Assembly: GCA_017621815.1 (NCBI GenBank)
Contig: JAGASK010000008.1
Coordinates: 1 to 64,000, forward strand
Reading direction: 5' to 3'
DNA length: 64,000 bases
DNA from: Lachnospiraceae bacterium
GTDB lineage: Bacteria > Bacillota > Clostridia > Lachnospirales > Lachnospiraceae
Every line of letters starts with the position of its first letter. Within the stretch, counting starts at the first letter, position 1. The notes beneath the pieces are model-generated. The model made no database searches. It saw nothing but the letters and a program-made list of their open reading frames with translations, and was not told the DNA's origin. Of this stretch, positions 27,465 through 36,946 are shown piece after piece. The position numbers and the translations under genes were made by a program.

Positions 27465-28139
27465 TTATGAATGGCATGGCTGTTTCTTCCGGGCTTCCCT
27501 CTCCAGCTTTGAATAGATACATCCGCAATAATCCTGTCTGTATAAACCATACTCCGCAGACAATTCCACTGAACGTTTATATCCGTTCTTTTTCTTAAAA
27601 TCGGAGGGTAAAAATGCAATTCCATACTCTCCGGAAAGCTTCTGCCCTATTTCATTAATTTTAGCCGCATTTTTTAAGGGACTGATTGACAGCGTAGTGG
27701 TAAAATAATCCGCCTTCTGCTCCTTTGCCCGCAGTGCGGTTTCCCGAAGCCGCAGTTCAAAGCATGCAAAACATCTTTCTCCTCCTTCGGGGCACTGCTC
27801 CAGCCCTTTTATATGCTCAAAAAAACATTCCTTCCGGTAATCCCCTTCTATGATTTTTATGGGAAATGCATTCAGGCTCTCCCCCGAATCCTTCCTGACA
27901 GACAACTGCCTGTTAAATTCCCCTATCAGCCTTTTCTGCTCTTCCACCCGTCTGAAATATTCCTCATCCTCCGTAATATTGGGATTAAAATAAAACACAG
28001 TAATACAAAAAAAGCTGCGAAGATATTCCAGGACATAACTGCTGCAGGGTGCACAGCAGCTGTGCAGAAATAAATGCTTCCCGTAATTTCCCGAATCCGA
28101 CAATATTTTATCAAGCTCTTTAGAATAATTAACCGCCAT
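27465..28139 (-). CDS. queH: Epoxyqueuosine reductase QueH
   Basis: 224 aa (DUF208 family). Reduces epoxyqueuosine to queuosine in the wobble base of some tRNAs, replacing the unrelated cobalamin enzyme QueG. Conserved Cys pairs are seen: HSCCAPCSSY near the N-terminus, then ERCFACFELRL and YCGCIYSK, which supply Fe-S and iron ligands. Also FYFNPNI and TTLSISPLKN. ATG 28139 follows GAGG. It lies downstream of purA but is separated by a terminator. Confidence 0.93.
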   Translation of the reverse strand: MAVNYSKELDKILSDSGNYGKHLFLHSCCAPCSSYVLEYLRSFFCITVFYFNPNITEDEEYFRRVEEQKRLIGEFNRQLSVRKDSGESLNAFPIKIIEGDYRKECFFEHIKGLEQCPEGGERCFACFELRLRETALRAKEQKADYFTTTLSISPLKNAAKINEIGQKLSGEYGIAFLPSDFKKKNGYKRSVELSAEYGLYRQDYCGCIYSKLEREARKKQPCHS

Positions 28140-28166
28140 GATATTTCCTCATTCCTTCCACATAAA

Positions 28167-28215
28167 AAGTACATCACACAAAGGATTTTCTGTCAACCCA
28201 TTGTGTGATGCACTT
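28167..28215 (-). terminator. Terminator after purA
   Basis: 15 bp arms with one mismatch (28167-28181 and 28201-28215; core CATCACACAA/TTGTGTGATG) lie 25 bases past the purA stop. On the minus strand the stem runs into TTTTTATG. Confidence 0.8.
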
Positions 28216-28240
28216 GTAAATTCCGGTTTTGTATTTTATT

Positions 28241-29533
28241 CTATTTTTTCAATGCGCTTTCCCTGTAGATGATATCATCTCTTCCGGGACCGTTGGAAAC
28301 CATGGTGATGGGATATCCAATCTGCGCTTCAATGAATTCCACATACTTTCTGCAGTTTTCAGGAAGGTCTTCATATTTTTTGATACCGCGGATTTCACAT
28401 TTCCAGCCGGGAAGTGTGGTAAGCACAGGTTTTGCCTTTTCAAGCTTATAGGTTACAGGGAAATCGGTAGTAACCTCTCCGTCAATCTCATAACCTGTAC
28501 ATACGGGAATTTCATCCAGATATCCGAGCACATCAAGTACCGTAAATGCTACATCTGTAGTACCCTGTAGTCTGCAGCCGTACCTGGAGGCTACGCAGTC
28601 AAACCAGCCCATACGTCTAGGGCGTCCTGTGGTCGCACCGTATTCACCGCCGTCGCCGCCTCTTCTGCGCAGTTCATCAGCTTCTTCCCCGAAGATTTCG
28701 GAAACAAACGCACCTGCCCCAACTGCGGAAGAATAAGCCTTGCAGACAGTAATAATCTGCCCTATTTCATAAGGCGGAAGTCCTGCTCCGATAGCGCCGT
28801 AAGCTGCCAGGGTGGAGGAAGAGGTTACCATAGGATAAATTCCATGGTCAGGATCCTTCAATGTACCAAGCTGCCCTTCCAGCAATATTGTCTTGTTTTC
28901 CTTAATGGCCTTGTCAAGATAAGCAGCCACATCACAAACATAAGGAGCAACCATCTCTTTATATTTATGAAGTGTTTCCAGAAGTTCCTCCGGTTTAATA
29001 GCTGGTTTATGATACAAATGCTCCAGAATAACATTCTTCTGTTCACATACTCTTACTACTTTTTCCTTTAATAAGTCTTCGTCAAATAACTCACTTACCT
29101 GAAAACCTATTTTTGCATATTTATCAGAATAAAAAGGTGCAATTCCTGATTTAGTGGAGCCAAAAGATTTACCTCCGAGTCTTTCCTCTTCATACTGGTC
29201 AAATAAAATATGGTAAGGCATTACCATCTGTGCCCTGTCGGAAACAAGGATTTTAGGCTTCGGAACATTTCTGTCCGTAATGGATTTGATTTCCTCAAAT
29301 AACAAAGGGATGTTAAGGGCAACTCCATTACCGATAATACTTGTGGTATGTCCGTAAAACACACCTGAAGGCAATGTGTGAAGTGCAAATTTGCCGTAAT
29401 TGTTTACAATTGTATGTCCTGCATTGGCACCGCCCTGAAAACGGATGATAATATCTGCCTGCTGTGCAAGCATATCCGTAATTTTACCTTTTCCTTCATC
29501 GCCCCAGTTAGCGCCTACTACTGCTTTTACCAT
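28241..29533 (-). CDS. purA: Adenylosuccinate synthetase
   Basis: Joins IMP and aspartate with GTP to make adenylosuccinate, the first committed step to AMP. 430 aa, the usual size. Seen are the N-terminal P-loop-like GDEGKGK in VGANWGDEGKGKITD, the GGANAGHT motif, EGQLGTLKDPDHGIYPMVTSSS, and the C-terminal GPGRDDII. ATG 29533 follows CAGGAGG; the longer frame to 29578 has no site. A clear terminator follows. No PurR or purine riboswitch element could be recognised upstream. Confidence 0.97.
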   Translation of the reverse strand: MVKAVVGANWGDEGKGKITDMLAQQADIIIRFQGGANAGHTIVNNYGKFALHTLPSGVFYGHTTSIIGNGVALNIPLLFEEIKSITDRNVPKPKILVSDRAQMVMPYHILFDQYEEERLGGKSFGSTKSGIAPFYSDKYAKIGFQVSELFDEDLLKEKVVRVCEQKNVILEHLYHKPAIKPEELLETLHKYKEMVAPYVCDVAAYLDKAIKENKTILLEGQLGTLKDPDHGIYPMVTSSSTLAAYGAIGAGLPPYEIGQIITVCKAYSSAVGAGAFVSEIFGEEADELRRRGGDGGEYGATTGRPRRMGWFDCVASRYGCRLQGTTDVAFTVLDVLGYLDEIPVCTGYEIDGEVTTDFPVTYKLEKAKPVLTTLPGWKCEIRGIKKYEDLPENCRKYVEFIEAQIGYPITMVSNGPGRDDIIYRESALKK

Positions 29534-29725
29534 ATTTTCTATCCTCCTGAAAATCAACCGCTCCGCGGCAGCTGCCAAATTTCACGCAAGCACGATTATC
29601 CGGTCTGCTGCCCACGAAAATAAGCAGGCCGTAAAGACCTGCCAACCATTTCTTTACTTACTGATTATACATGATATATAGTCATAAGTAAAATCAATAT
29701 TTATTATATTTAATATAATCCATTA

Positions 29726-30361
29726 TTATATCATTCTTTTATACTTACCGGGATGCAGTAATTTATCCATCATATCAACTGCAGGGCCAAGCATTATCAC
29801 CATCAGAACCGTAACCAGCCCCACTTCACCCCGGATGCAAAAAGCAAACAGAGTAACTGCGGCATCATACACAACCCTTACAATTCTGAATTTTATTTCT
29901 TTTCCCGTTTTTGCACACAGCCTTTTATGAATCAAATAGGGAAGGGCATCGTAGGGAGCCGTGCCGAGGTCACTGTTCATATAAACGGACGCCGCAATAA
30001 CAAACACAACCAAAGCCGGTACCATAATCACCGTTCTCATCAGCAATGTATTAATTTCGGTGGTTCCGAACAGCTTTCCCACTGCCCAGGTAGTAAAATC
30101 AGCAGAAAATCCGACCAAAATCATATTTCCGAAGGTTCCCGCTCCAAGCAGCGATTTATCACATACAAAAATAATTATAAAAAGGGCTATGTTAAAACAG
30201 AGCTGATAAGTGCCGAAAGGCAGCCCGACTATTCTTGCCATGCCGTAATTCATGGCGGATGCCGGGTCAGGTCCGAATTTCGTCATAACAAGGATGGATA
30301 CACACATTCCCATGATGATAACGCTAAGAAGCATTTGAATTAAATTTTTAATGTTTTTCAT
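29726..30361 (-). CDS. YczE/YitT-like integral membrane protein
   Basis: 211 aa with five to six TM helices. The start NLIQMLLSVIIMGMCVSILVMT and FGPDPASAMNYGMARI, then DLGTAPYDALPYLIH, match the YczE-type family of Firmicutes membrane proteins. The biochemical role of the family is not established. AAAGGAT precedes ATG 30361. It is the last gene before the AT-rich accessory stretch and stands alone. Confidence 0.8.
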   Translation of the reverse strand: MKNIKNLIQMLLSVIIMGMCVSILVMTKFGPDPASAMNYGMARIVGLPFGTYQLCFNIALFIIIFVCDKSLLGAGTFGNMILVGFSADFTTWAVGKLFGTTEINTLLMRTVIMVPALVVFVIAASVYMNSDLGTAPYDALPYLIHKRLCAKTGKEIKFRIVRVVYDAAVTLFAFCIRGEVGLVTVLMVIMLGPAVDMMDKLLHPGKYKRMI

Positions 30362-30748
30362 CTCACTTGTATCCTTTCGGAAATATCAGCCTTTTTGCTG
30401 CTTATTATACTCTTCTATTATACAGGTATGCTCTTTTGTCCCGGGTTCATAATTTATTCCCACAAGCAGAATTTGCCCCGTATAATCGTGGTATAAACAC
30501 CATATCAGCAAATCCTTTTCCTGTAGGCAGTTCCCTGTAAACTGTGAAAAAGTATATTTCAAAATAATGCAGTAACTATATTATCAAATAACTGCCTTTA
30601 TTTCAATATTTTCCTTGCATACGAGCCAGGAAACTGCAACAGCCAGCCTTCCAAATGATGAGAAAATATTGCAGTCTTGCAGATAAGAGTATGAACTTGT
30701 ATGCTAATGATAAATTGCTTTAGAATAATGTGTATTTTGATATTTTTT

Positions 30749-30990
30749 CCCATTATTGTTTTTACAATTTTCATGTGCTAATTACAAAATTGTATATTTC
30801 CCATTATTTTTTTCGTAACTTCTTCATGTGTTAATTACAAAATTGCATATTCCCCATTAATTTTTCTGCAGCTTCCTCATGTGTTACTTATAAAATAGCT
30901 TCTTTCCCATTAATATTTATAATAAGTAATCATGTGTTTTTCAGAAAAAATGTTGTTCCCATGATTTATTTGAAAAAGAGCTCATGGGAA
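30749..30990. repeat. ~53 bp degenerate tandem repeat array
   Basis: About 4.5 units, each marked by CCCATTA and CATGTG. CCCAT begins at 30749, 30800, 30853, 30906 and 30958; CATGTG begins at 30772, 30825, 30878 and 30931. The best-conserved core is TAATTACAAAATTG. The last unit ends in a hairpin, TTCCCATGA/TCATGGGAA (30957-30965, 30982-30990). Confidence 0.8.
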
Positions 30991-31221
30991 AATACGAGAA
31001 TCGCCCTATTCCTTTAGGATTTTCTCTCATGTATTTCCCTTTGAGAATTTTCCTTCAGGATTGCACACAAAGTACCTGATATCTGAAAAATTGAACTTAA
31101 CTAAGTAACATTAATGTTAAACTGTTATGGGAATCTCCATAACAAAAATCCCGTATATATTCATTTATTGCAGTTCTGGTTTTCTCAAAACAGATAATAT
31201 ATTTTATCATCCAATTAAAAA

Positions 31222-31280
31222 TTTTTAATTCTATTGCTGTAATATTATTAGCATTAAATATTTTTAACTCTATTACTGTA
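31222..31280. repeat. 39 bp-spaced direct repeat
   Basis: TTTTTAATTCTATTGCTGTA at 31222-31241 recurs at 31261-31280 with two changes. It lies in the gene-free stretch. Confidence 0.6.
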
Positions 31281-31583
31281 TAACATTTTCAATTATTCTA
31301 TCTAAGCATTATTCTCTTACAGGAAAATATATTATCAGACCTCAAGCAGCTTATAATGCAACCGTTCAAATTGTTACTCCATTAATGGGATGAAGCGAAG
31401 AATAACAATCATCCGATATTGCTAAAGCACTGCGTTTCATGGCTGACAACGGACATGTACTCTATTCTACCAGTGAACCACATTATAATAACTTCTTAGC
31501 TAAGATAAAGAAAAAAGGCATTCCATGTCAATTAATGATTTGCATGATGCCTTCTTCTATACTTAATTGTATCAAAGCTTTTT

Positions 31584-32168
31584 CTAACGCAGTTTGCACA
31601 TCAGTTTCCCGCAATAAATCCCACCATAGTCAAAAATTTTTGCTGATATTTCATTAGGCGTTACGTCACTGCTATCAGTAAAGATAACTTGATAATATCC
31701 AATATAACCATACTCCGTACAATCAACAACTTCTTTTAAATTATTGCCTTCAAAATCCAGTAACAATACACCACTCGGTACAAAAACTATCAATGTATCG
31801 CCTTCCTCGAAATCCACTTCCTGCTCATTTTCAACAATCACTTTTTTATTTGTTTCATCATTAAAAATGACAAATTTAGGCTCTTCAATAATTCCAACAA
31901 AGGTTTCGACCCATTCAGTGCCAGGTAACGTAGATTCCATGTCAATGCCTTCATACACTACAGGCGTAGGTTCCGGAGTGGGCTCAGGCGTGGGTTCTGC
32001 CGTTGGTTCCACTGTAGGTTCCGGAGTCGCTGCCGCTTCTTCCTTACTGGCTTCTTCCACAATGTTTTCTGCCTCTACTTCTCTACTCGTCGAAGTATCT
32101 TTATCAGTACAAGCAGATAATGTTAAAACTGTAATTCCCGCAATTAACAATAATTTTATTCTTTTCAT
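31584..32168 (-). CDS. Putative lipoprotein with Thr-Pro-Glu linker
   Basis: About 194 aa. Signal peptide KRIKLLLIAGITVLTLSAC has a lipobox (LSAC), giving an N-terminal lipid-modified Cys. An acidic stretch is followed by a TPEP-repeat spacer (about residues 48-70), then a ~120-residue domain (ending CGKLMCKLR) with a strand-rich look, not recognised. GGAGG lies before two adjacent ATGs (32171 and 32168); either may serve. It is surrounded by remnants and repeats, so it is probably accessory. Confidence 0.72.
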   Translation of the reverse strand: MKRIKLLLIAGITVLTLSACTDKDTSTSREVEAENIVEEASKEEAAATPEPTVEPTAEPTPEPTPEPTPVVYEGIDMESTLPGTEWVETFVGIIEEPKFVIFNDETNKKVIVENEQEVDFEEGDTLIVFVPSGVLLLDFEGNNLKEVVDCTEYGYIGYYQVIFTDSSDVTPNEISAKIFDYGGIYCGKLMCKLR

Positions 32169-32200
32169 CATATCTTCCTCCATTTTTATTTCAGTTTCTC

Positions 32201-32543
32201 TTAGTCAATCACTGCATCTGATATATCTAAGAATTCTTCATATTCTCCAATTACCTTTCCTATCGAATCTAATAATGCTGTGCTTTGTAATTGTGCTTCT
32301 TTCTTATCAATATCAACAATATATTCCACCTCCCAATAAAATCCATTTATTTGAACCATCCCGATATTATAATTTATTCTCAAACCGTTCATGTCTATTG
32401 ATATTGTCTATAACATAACCAGCTTCACTTAATAATGTTTTTATATATTCCACAAACTTTTCACCATACTCATTCGACAATTCTTCCAGGCGTAATTTAT
32501 TCAAACAGTCATCTTTAAATGCCAAAATCTCCTCTGCATCCAT
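32201..32543 (-). pseudogene. Possible frameshifted small gene
   Basis: Two overlapping minus-strand frames: 32367-32543 (58 aa, starts MDAEEILAFKDDCLNKL) and 32201-32392 (63 aa, MNGLRINYNIGMVQ, ends EYEEFLDISDAVID). Both have good coding-like composition, and the overlap of 26 bases suggests one ~105 aa protein broken by a frameshift, or two coupled tiny genes. No ribosome site is clear. Size and position after the fragment upstream would fit an immunity-type protein, but nothing proves that. Confidence 0.4.
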
Positions 32544-32746
32544 TTATATCAGATAAGTCTTACCTACAGAAATATTACTATTGGCTGCTTCTGTTATCAC
32601 ACTTTTTCCCATTTTTTATCTACCTGAATATTTTCCCATCCATCTTCATCCACACCACTATCACTTATACTCTCATATGTTTTTCTTGCTGTCTCTAATA
32701 CCACAATTAACCTCTGTGGAAGCAATTTTTCCATATACACTGTCAT
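32544..32746 (-). pseudogene. Gene remnant split over two frames
   Basis: Minus-strand frame 32597-32746 reads MTVYMEKLLPQRLIVV and later YESISDSGVDEDGWENIQ, then stops. The sense continues in a second frame from 32612 (MGKSVITEAANSNISVGKTYLI) to a TAA at 32544-32546 that touches the ATG of the next frame. It looks like the decayed C-terminus of a lost protein. The family could not be recognised. Confidence 0.4.
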
Positions 32747-33067
32747 TTTTCATTACCAAGAAATCCAGCACTTGAGGAAGATAGTAATAAGTTTTCATGT
32801 AACACCAAACTCAATATTCATCAGCTTTATCCCTCATAAATTATTTCTATTCCAGTTTCAATATTGAAGATTCTCAAAAATACCGCATTATTTACAATGT
32901 TAAAATACCTATTCTTATCGAATGTATTATAAATATTTTTTCGCTTCATGTCAACCCTATGGAATATATTATTATATTCTATAGGATATATTTCTGTGCA
33001 TAAGATATTGTTATACTTATTATATATAGTATTATGTATAGTTCTCACTATTTGGAGTAATAATATT
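32747..33067. other. AT-rich gap before the XRE gene
   Basis: No certain gene. A minus-strand 40-codon frame (32827-32949, MKRKNIYNTFDKNRYF) and a 39-codon frame ending near 32670 (MKTYYYLPQVLDFLV) may be further scraps of the decayed cluster. The right part holds the promoter region of the XRE regulator. Confidence 0.4.
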
Positions 33068-33403
33068 ATGACTATGGACAAAGATTATAACTTGATGGTA
33101 GGGCTTAGAATTCGCGAAATCCGCGAGTCCATGCACTTGTCACGCGAAAAATTCAGTGAAAAATGTGATATATCTGCCAGTTTCCTGGCAGATGTGGAAA
33201 GAGGGAAAAAAAGCCTGACGGCTAAAACTATATATAAAATCTGTGCTGCCTGCAACATATCTGCTGATTATATTGTATTGGGACACAAAGAAGGTTTTGA
33301 TAAAGATGTTGGCATTGAAGTGCTGAACTCTTTTAATGACGAGCAAATGGAACACATCGTGAATATTTTATGTGAAATTAAGACTCTTTCTTCTAAACAA
33401 TAG
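33068..33403 (+). CDS. XRE/Cro family helix-turn-helix regulator
   Basis: About 111 aa. A Cro/C1-type HTH covers residues 10-65 (LRIREIRESMHLSREKFSEK, then ISASFLADVERGKKSLT), followed by a short helical tail (SFNDEQMEHIVNILCEIK). Start ATG 33068 has GGAG 10 bases upstream; ATG 33074 is an alternative. The longer frame to 32948 reads through AT-rich non-coding sequence. Such small repressors are common on mobile or defence loci, and this one borders the decayed accessory stretch. Target unknown. Confidence 0.85.
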   Translation: MTMDKDYNLMVGLRIREIRESMHLSREKFSEKCDISASFLADVERGKKSLTAKTIYKICAACNISADYIVLGHKEGFDKDVGIEVLNSFNDEQMEHIVNILCEIKTLSSKQ

Positions 33404-33411
33404 AAAGCCAA

Positions 33412-33458
33412 AAAACACGAACCAGACGGCATAATTTTTTTCCTCCGGTTCGTGTTTT
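33412..33458. terminator. Bidirectional terminator between XRE and chemotaxis genes
   Basis: Perfect 12 bp arms AAAACACGAACC (33412-33423) and GGTTCGTGTTTT (33447-33458) just past the XRE stop codon, between convergent genes. Confidence 0.75.
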
Positions 33459-33509
33459 CATGTTAATGTTTATATATCACTATTCCTTATACTATCTTTT
33501 AAGTCTCTC

Positions 33510-35618
33510 CTACACCCTGAATCCTTCCAGTATCTCACTCAGTTCCTTCGCCCTTGTCTCCAGAACCTCCGCTGCCTTATCCAGCTCTTCAATAGAAGAA
33601 AGCTGTTTCTTTGCCGTTTCATAAACATTGGATGAACCTGCTGCTGTCTGGGCGGAAATCGCCGTAATTGCAGTAATGGAAGAAAGGGTGGTGCTTCTTT
33701 CCTGCTCCATGCTGATAACGCTTTGGTTAATAAGCTCAAGGGCTTTCAGAAGCTCCGAAACCTGCTCACCGATTCTGTCAAAGGAATCCGTTGTAAGGGA
33801 TACTGCCTTTTGCTGGTCATCCACAATTTCTTCTGCACGCTTTGCCACTCTTGCCGCTTCCTTCGTGCTGCTTTCAATTTCTTCTACAATCTGTGCAATC
33901 TGCTCGGCGGAATGGATAGATTCATCCGCCAGCTTCCTGATTTCCTGAGCCACTACCGCAAAGCCTTTTCCTGCTTCTCCTGCCCTGGCTGCTTCAATAG
34001 ATGCGTTTAAGGACAAAAGCGTAGTCTGCTCCGCAATCTCATTGATTGTCTCAATAATCGTACCGATTGACTTGGATTTTTCCGCAAGCTTTTCAATGGT
34101 ATCAATAATGCTTGCTGTAATCTCCGTAGTTGAACCCGTGCTGTTCTTAAGCCCCACCACAGAATCCATGCCTGTTTCAATAACCCTGCCTGCTCCTTTA
34201 GCCAGCACGCTAATCTGTCCGGAATGTTCCCCAACCTCACTGATTTTTCCTGATAAGGAATCCATTTGCTGCAGACTGTCCTCCGACTCCTTATCAAGAT
34301 TTTCAACACCCTGGTCAATTTCGGAAATTTCTTTCTGAATATCACGGGAGGTGCGCAGGAAATTGTCTGATGCCGCAGCCATACCTGATGCCGCCTGCGT
34401 CAGCTCTCCGTTTACATTTTTTAAGCCTGATACCAGCTTTTTCATATGGGAAGTCATATCGGAAATTCCTTCCGCAAGAAGTTTGAATTCATCCTTCCGC
34501 TTTGTCTTCACTTCCACCGTCAGGTCTCCCTCAGATACCTTCTTCAGCTTGCGAATCATTTCATAAATTGCACTGCCGAACTGTCCCGCCATGACAGAAC
34601 CCAGCAAAATTGCCACAATACTTGCCACAAGCACCAGAATTACGGACAGCTGCTTAATATCCTTGGTCTGTCCGATAATCGTTTCTCTGGGAATCAATGC
34701 GCAAATCATGGCATTTCTGCCATCCAGCCTGGAATATATAAATAAATATTCATTATTTTCCACATAAAAGCAGTCACTTAAATTTTCACTTGCCTGTGCC
34801 TCGGCTACATAGCTCTTTCCCACGAAAGCAGTGCCTTCCGCCGGTACCTCCGATAAAGATGAAAGATACTCATATCCATCACAGGTAATAAGTCCAACCA
34901 TGCTGCCTTCTCCTGCATCCAGTGAAGTCAGTGCGCCATTGATTACATCCTTATCAATATCCACTATCATAATTGCTCCCGCATTGTTAAAATATTTTGC
35001 CAGCCTGGCGCCATATTTGCTGCTGTCGGTAGCAAGCTTATCGTCTGTCTCACACTGATTGCCAAATAAGAAATACTTATACTGGTCGCCGCTTACCATC
35101 TGTCCCTGAGGCGTTTCAATATATGCGGAAAGGAGCCCTTCCTCCTTCGTCTGCGTGGTTGTAATGGATGCCTGAGAATCCGACAAAAAGTAAATATTGG
35201 CAATCAGACTGTTTCCGTTGACCTCGCTGTTAAAGGTATCCTGAAACTGTCTCGGAATATAAGAATGGGTTTCATCATTATCAAGCAGGCCTTTATAGAA
35301 CTTCTGCAGGGTCTCATCATTCATATAACTCTTATAATCACTCTGCACCATATCAATGGATAAAGTCAGATAACGGTTCATCATGCTCATGGTTTGAAGA
35401 GCAGAAGTCTCATAACTTGCAATAATCTGATTGGAAGCCTTTTGATAAGAAACCACACCCAACACAATAATAAAAATAACAGGAATCAAAAACGAAGCTA
35501 TCAGTTTAAAACGAATTCGCCTGAAAAACAATATCGGATTTTTTCCCGCCCTTTTATCGGATTTCCTGCTGTTTTTTTGTGAAAGCTTCTTTTCTTTCTT
35601 ATCTTTTTGATTTTTCAC
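33510..35618 (-). CDS. Methyl-accepting chemotaxis protein
   Basis: About 702 aa membrane receptor. A Lys-rich cytoplasmic N-terminus precedes TM1 (about residues 35-55). A ~270-residue extracytoplasmic sensor follows, then TM2 (about 322-342), HAMP, and a long coiled signalling domain with the hairpin tip [21 protein letters not shown]. It should sense an outside ligand or membrane state and control a CheA kinase, not encoded here. The start is GTG 35618, behind AAGGAGG at 6 bases; the frame extends to 35681 without a site. A terminator separates it from ilvE. Confidence 0.93.
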   Translation of the reverse strand: MKNQKDKKEKKLSQKNSRKSDKRAGKNPILFFRRIRFKLIASFLIPVIFIIVLGVVSYQKASNQIIASYETSALQTMSMMNRYLTLSIDMVQSDYKSYMNDETLQKFYKGLLDNDETHSYIPRQFQDTFNSEVNGNSLIANIYFLSDSQASITTTQTKEEGLLSAYIETPQGQMVSGDQYKYFLFGNQCETDDKLATDSSKYGARLAKYFNNAGAIMIVDIDKDVINGALTSLDAGEGSMVGLITCDGYEYLSSLSEVPAEGTAFVGKSYVAEAQASENLSDCFYVENNEYLFIYSRLDGRNAMICALIPRETIIGQTKDIKQLSVILVLVASIVAILLGSVMAGQFGSAIYEMIRKLKKVSEGDLTVEVKTKRKDEFKLLAEGISDMTSHMKKLVSGLKNVNGELTQAASGMAAASDNFLRTSRDIQKEISEIDQGVENLDKESEDSLQQMDSLSGKISEVGEHSGQISVLAKGAGRVIETGMDSVVGLKNSTGSTTEITASIIDTIEKLAEKSKSIGTIIETINEIAEQTTLLSLNASIEAARAGEAGKGFAVVAQEIRKLADESIHSAEQIAQIVEEIESSTKEAARVAKRAEEIVDDQQKAVSLTTDSFDRIGEQVSELLKALELINQSVISMEQERSTTLSSITAITAISAQTAAGSSNVYETAKKQLSSIEELDKAAEVLETRAKELSEILEGFRV

Positions 35619-35668
35619 GCTATACCCTCCTTGCTTTTCACTCTTCCCCCAAAGCCTTCTGTTTCTGA

Positions 35669-35705
35669 AAAAGGCATCCAAACTTATTTTGTCCGGATGC
35701 CTTTT
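35669..35705 (-). terminator. Terminator after ilvE
   Basis: Arms AAAAGGCATCC (35669-35679) and GGATGCCTTTT (35695-35705). On the minus strand the stem ends in TTTTT. It lies between the ilvE stop codon and the chemotaxis gene start. Confidence 0.8.
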
Positions 35706-35762
35706 GTTCTCATCTTCCTGCCGCCAAACACCGATGCGCTCAGCGAACCGATATTTCCAAAT

Positions 35763-36788
35763 CTATTTTACTTCAACAACCCAGCCTTCAGGGGCTTTAA
35801 TTGTACCCATCTGAATTCCTGTCAAAGTATCATATAATTTCTTTGTAACCGGTCCCATTTCGGTCATGCCGCTAGGAAGGCAGATTTCCTTACCGTGGTC
35901 AACAATCTTTCCGACAGGAGAAATAACTGCTGCTGTTCCGCAAAGACCGCATTCTGCAAAGTCCTTAACTTCATCAAGATAAACTTCCCTTTCTTCCGCT
36001 TCCAGACCAAGATATTCTTTAGCAACCTGTACCAGTGAACGTCTTGTAATAGAAGGAAGAATGCTGTTTGATTTGGGTGTTACTACCTTGCCGTCCTTTG
36101 TTACAAACAGGAAGTTGGCACCGCCGGTCTCTTCAACCTTGGTTCTTGTTGCGGCATCAAGATACATATTTTCATCATATCCCTGATTATGGGCATCTAC
36201 AATTGCGTGTAAGCTCATGGCATAATTAAGACCTGCCTTAATATGGCCTGTACCATTCGGAGCCGCACGGTCAAAATCACATACACGGATAGTCAAAGGC
36301 TTTACACCGCCTTTAAAATAAGGTCCTACCGGTGTTGTAAAAACACGGAACTGATACTCTGAAGCGGGCTTTACACCGATAACCGGATTGCTGCCGAACA
36401 TATAAGGACGTATGTAAAGTGTTGCACCGCTTCCATAAGGAGGTACATAGGCTTCATTTGCCTTAATCGTCTTAATAACTGCCTCCACAAATTTATCCTT
36501 AGGGAAAACAGGCATTTCAAGGCGTGCTGCACTCTGTTCCATTCTTTCACCATTTAAATCGGGGCGGAAAGTAACAATACGTCCGTCAGCTGTAGTATAA
36601 GCCTTCATGCCCTCAAAAATTGTCTGCGCATACTGTAAAACGCCTGCACATTCACTGATGACCACGTTGGCATCCTCTGTAATAATGCCGTCGTCCCAGG
36701 CGCCATTTTTATAATTGGATACAAACCTGTAGTCTGTCTGAATATAGCCGAATCCAAGATTGGCCCAATCGATATTTTTCTTTTCCAT
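35763..36788 (-). CDS. ilvE: Branched-chain amino acid aminotransferase
   Basis: 341 aa PLP enzyme of fold type IV. It exchanges amino groups between glutamate and Leu, Ile or Val keto acids. Seen are QTIFEGMKAYTTADG, RPDLNGERMEQSAARL, YIRPYMFG, AGLNYAMSLHAI and the family stretch EETGGANFLFV, with CGTAAVISPVG near the end. GAGGGAG precedes ATG 36788. No leader peptide or T-box was recognised in the 158 bases before it, which are shared with the divergent xpaC gene. Confidence 0.95.
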   Translation of the reverse strand: MEKKNIDWANLGFGYIQTDYRFVSNYKNGAWDDGIITEDANVVISECAGVLQYAQTIFEGMKAYTTADGRIVTFRPDLNGERMEQSAARLEMPVFPKDKFVEAVIKTIKANEAYVPPYGSGATLYIRPYMFGSNPVIGVKPASEYQFRVFTTPVGPYFKGGVKPLTIRVCDFDRAAPNGTGHIKAGLNYAMSLHAIVDAHNQGYDENMYLDAATRTKVEETGGANFLFVTKDGKVVTPKSNSILPSITRRSLVQVAKEYLGLEAEEREVYLDEVKDFAECGLCGTAAVISPVGKIVDHGKEICLPSGMTEMGPVTKKLYDTLTGIQMGTIKAPEGWVVEVK

Positions 36789-36946
36789 AATTTACGCGCT
36801 CCCTCTTAAGTTCTTAAATTAATATTAAATTTCCTTATAATTATTACCCTTTTTGCATAAAAAGTCAATAGCCTGTACTAGCCATTGTGACATCGATTTG
36901 TTATAATAAGGCGTATGAAATTATATTCTCTTAAGAGGTTTACCAT

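Larger units (their letters stand above)
30362..31583. other. 1.2 kb AT-rich gene-free stretch
   Basis: No coding region is supported. It contains the promoter side of the YczE-like gene, a ~53 bp tandem repeat array (30749-30990), a 7 bp hairpin GTTATGG/CCATAAC (31124-31143) and a 39 bp-spaced direct repeat (31222-31280). A short plus-strand frame at about 31403-31657 (with FMADNGHVLYSTSEPHYNNF) reads like a protein scrap but has no ribosome site. Confidence 0.6.

Noticed and set aside
30749..30990. CRISPR array
   Set aside because: The units are degenerate over their whole length, with no conserved repeat and variable spacer, and no cas gene is near.
31403..31657. Plus-strand frame with FMADNGHVLYSTSEPHYNNF as a gene
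   Set aside because: No ribosome site, interrupted upstream by a stop, and it runs into the lipoprotein gene on the other strand; kept only as a possible scrap.
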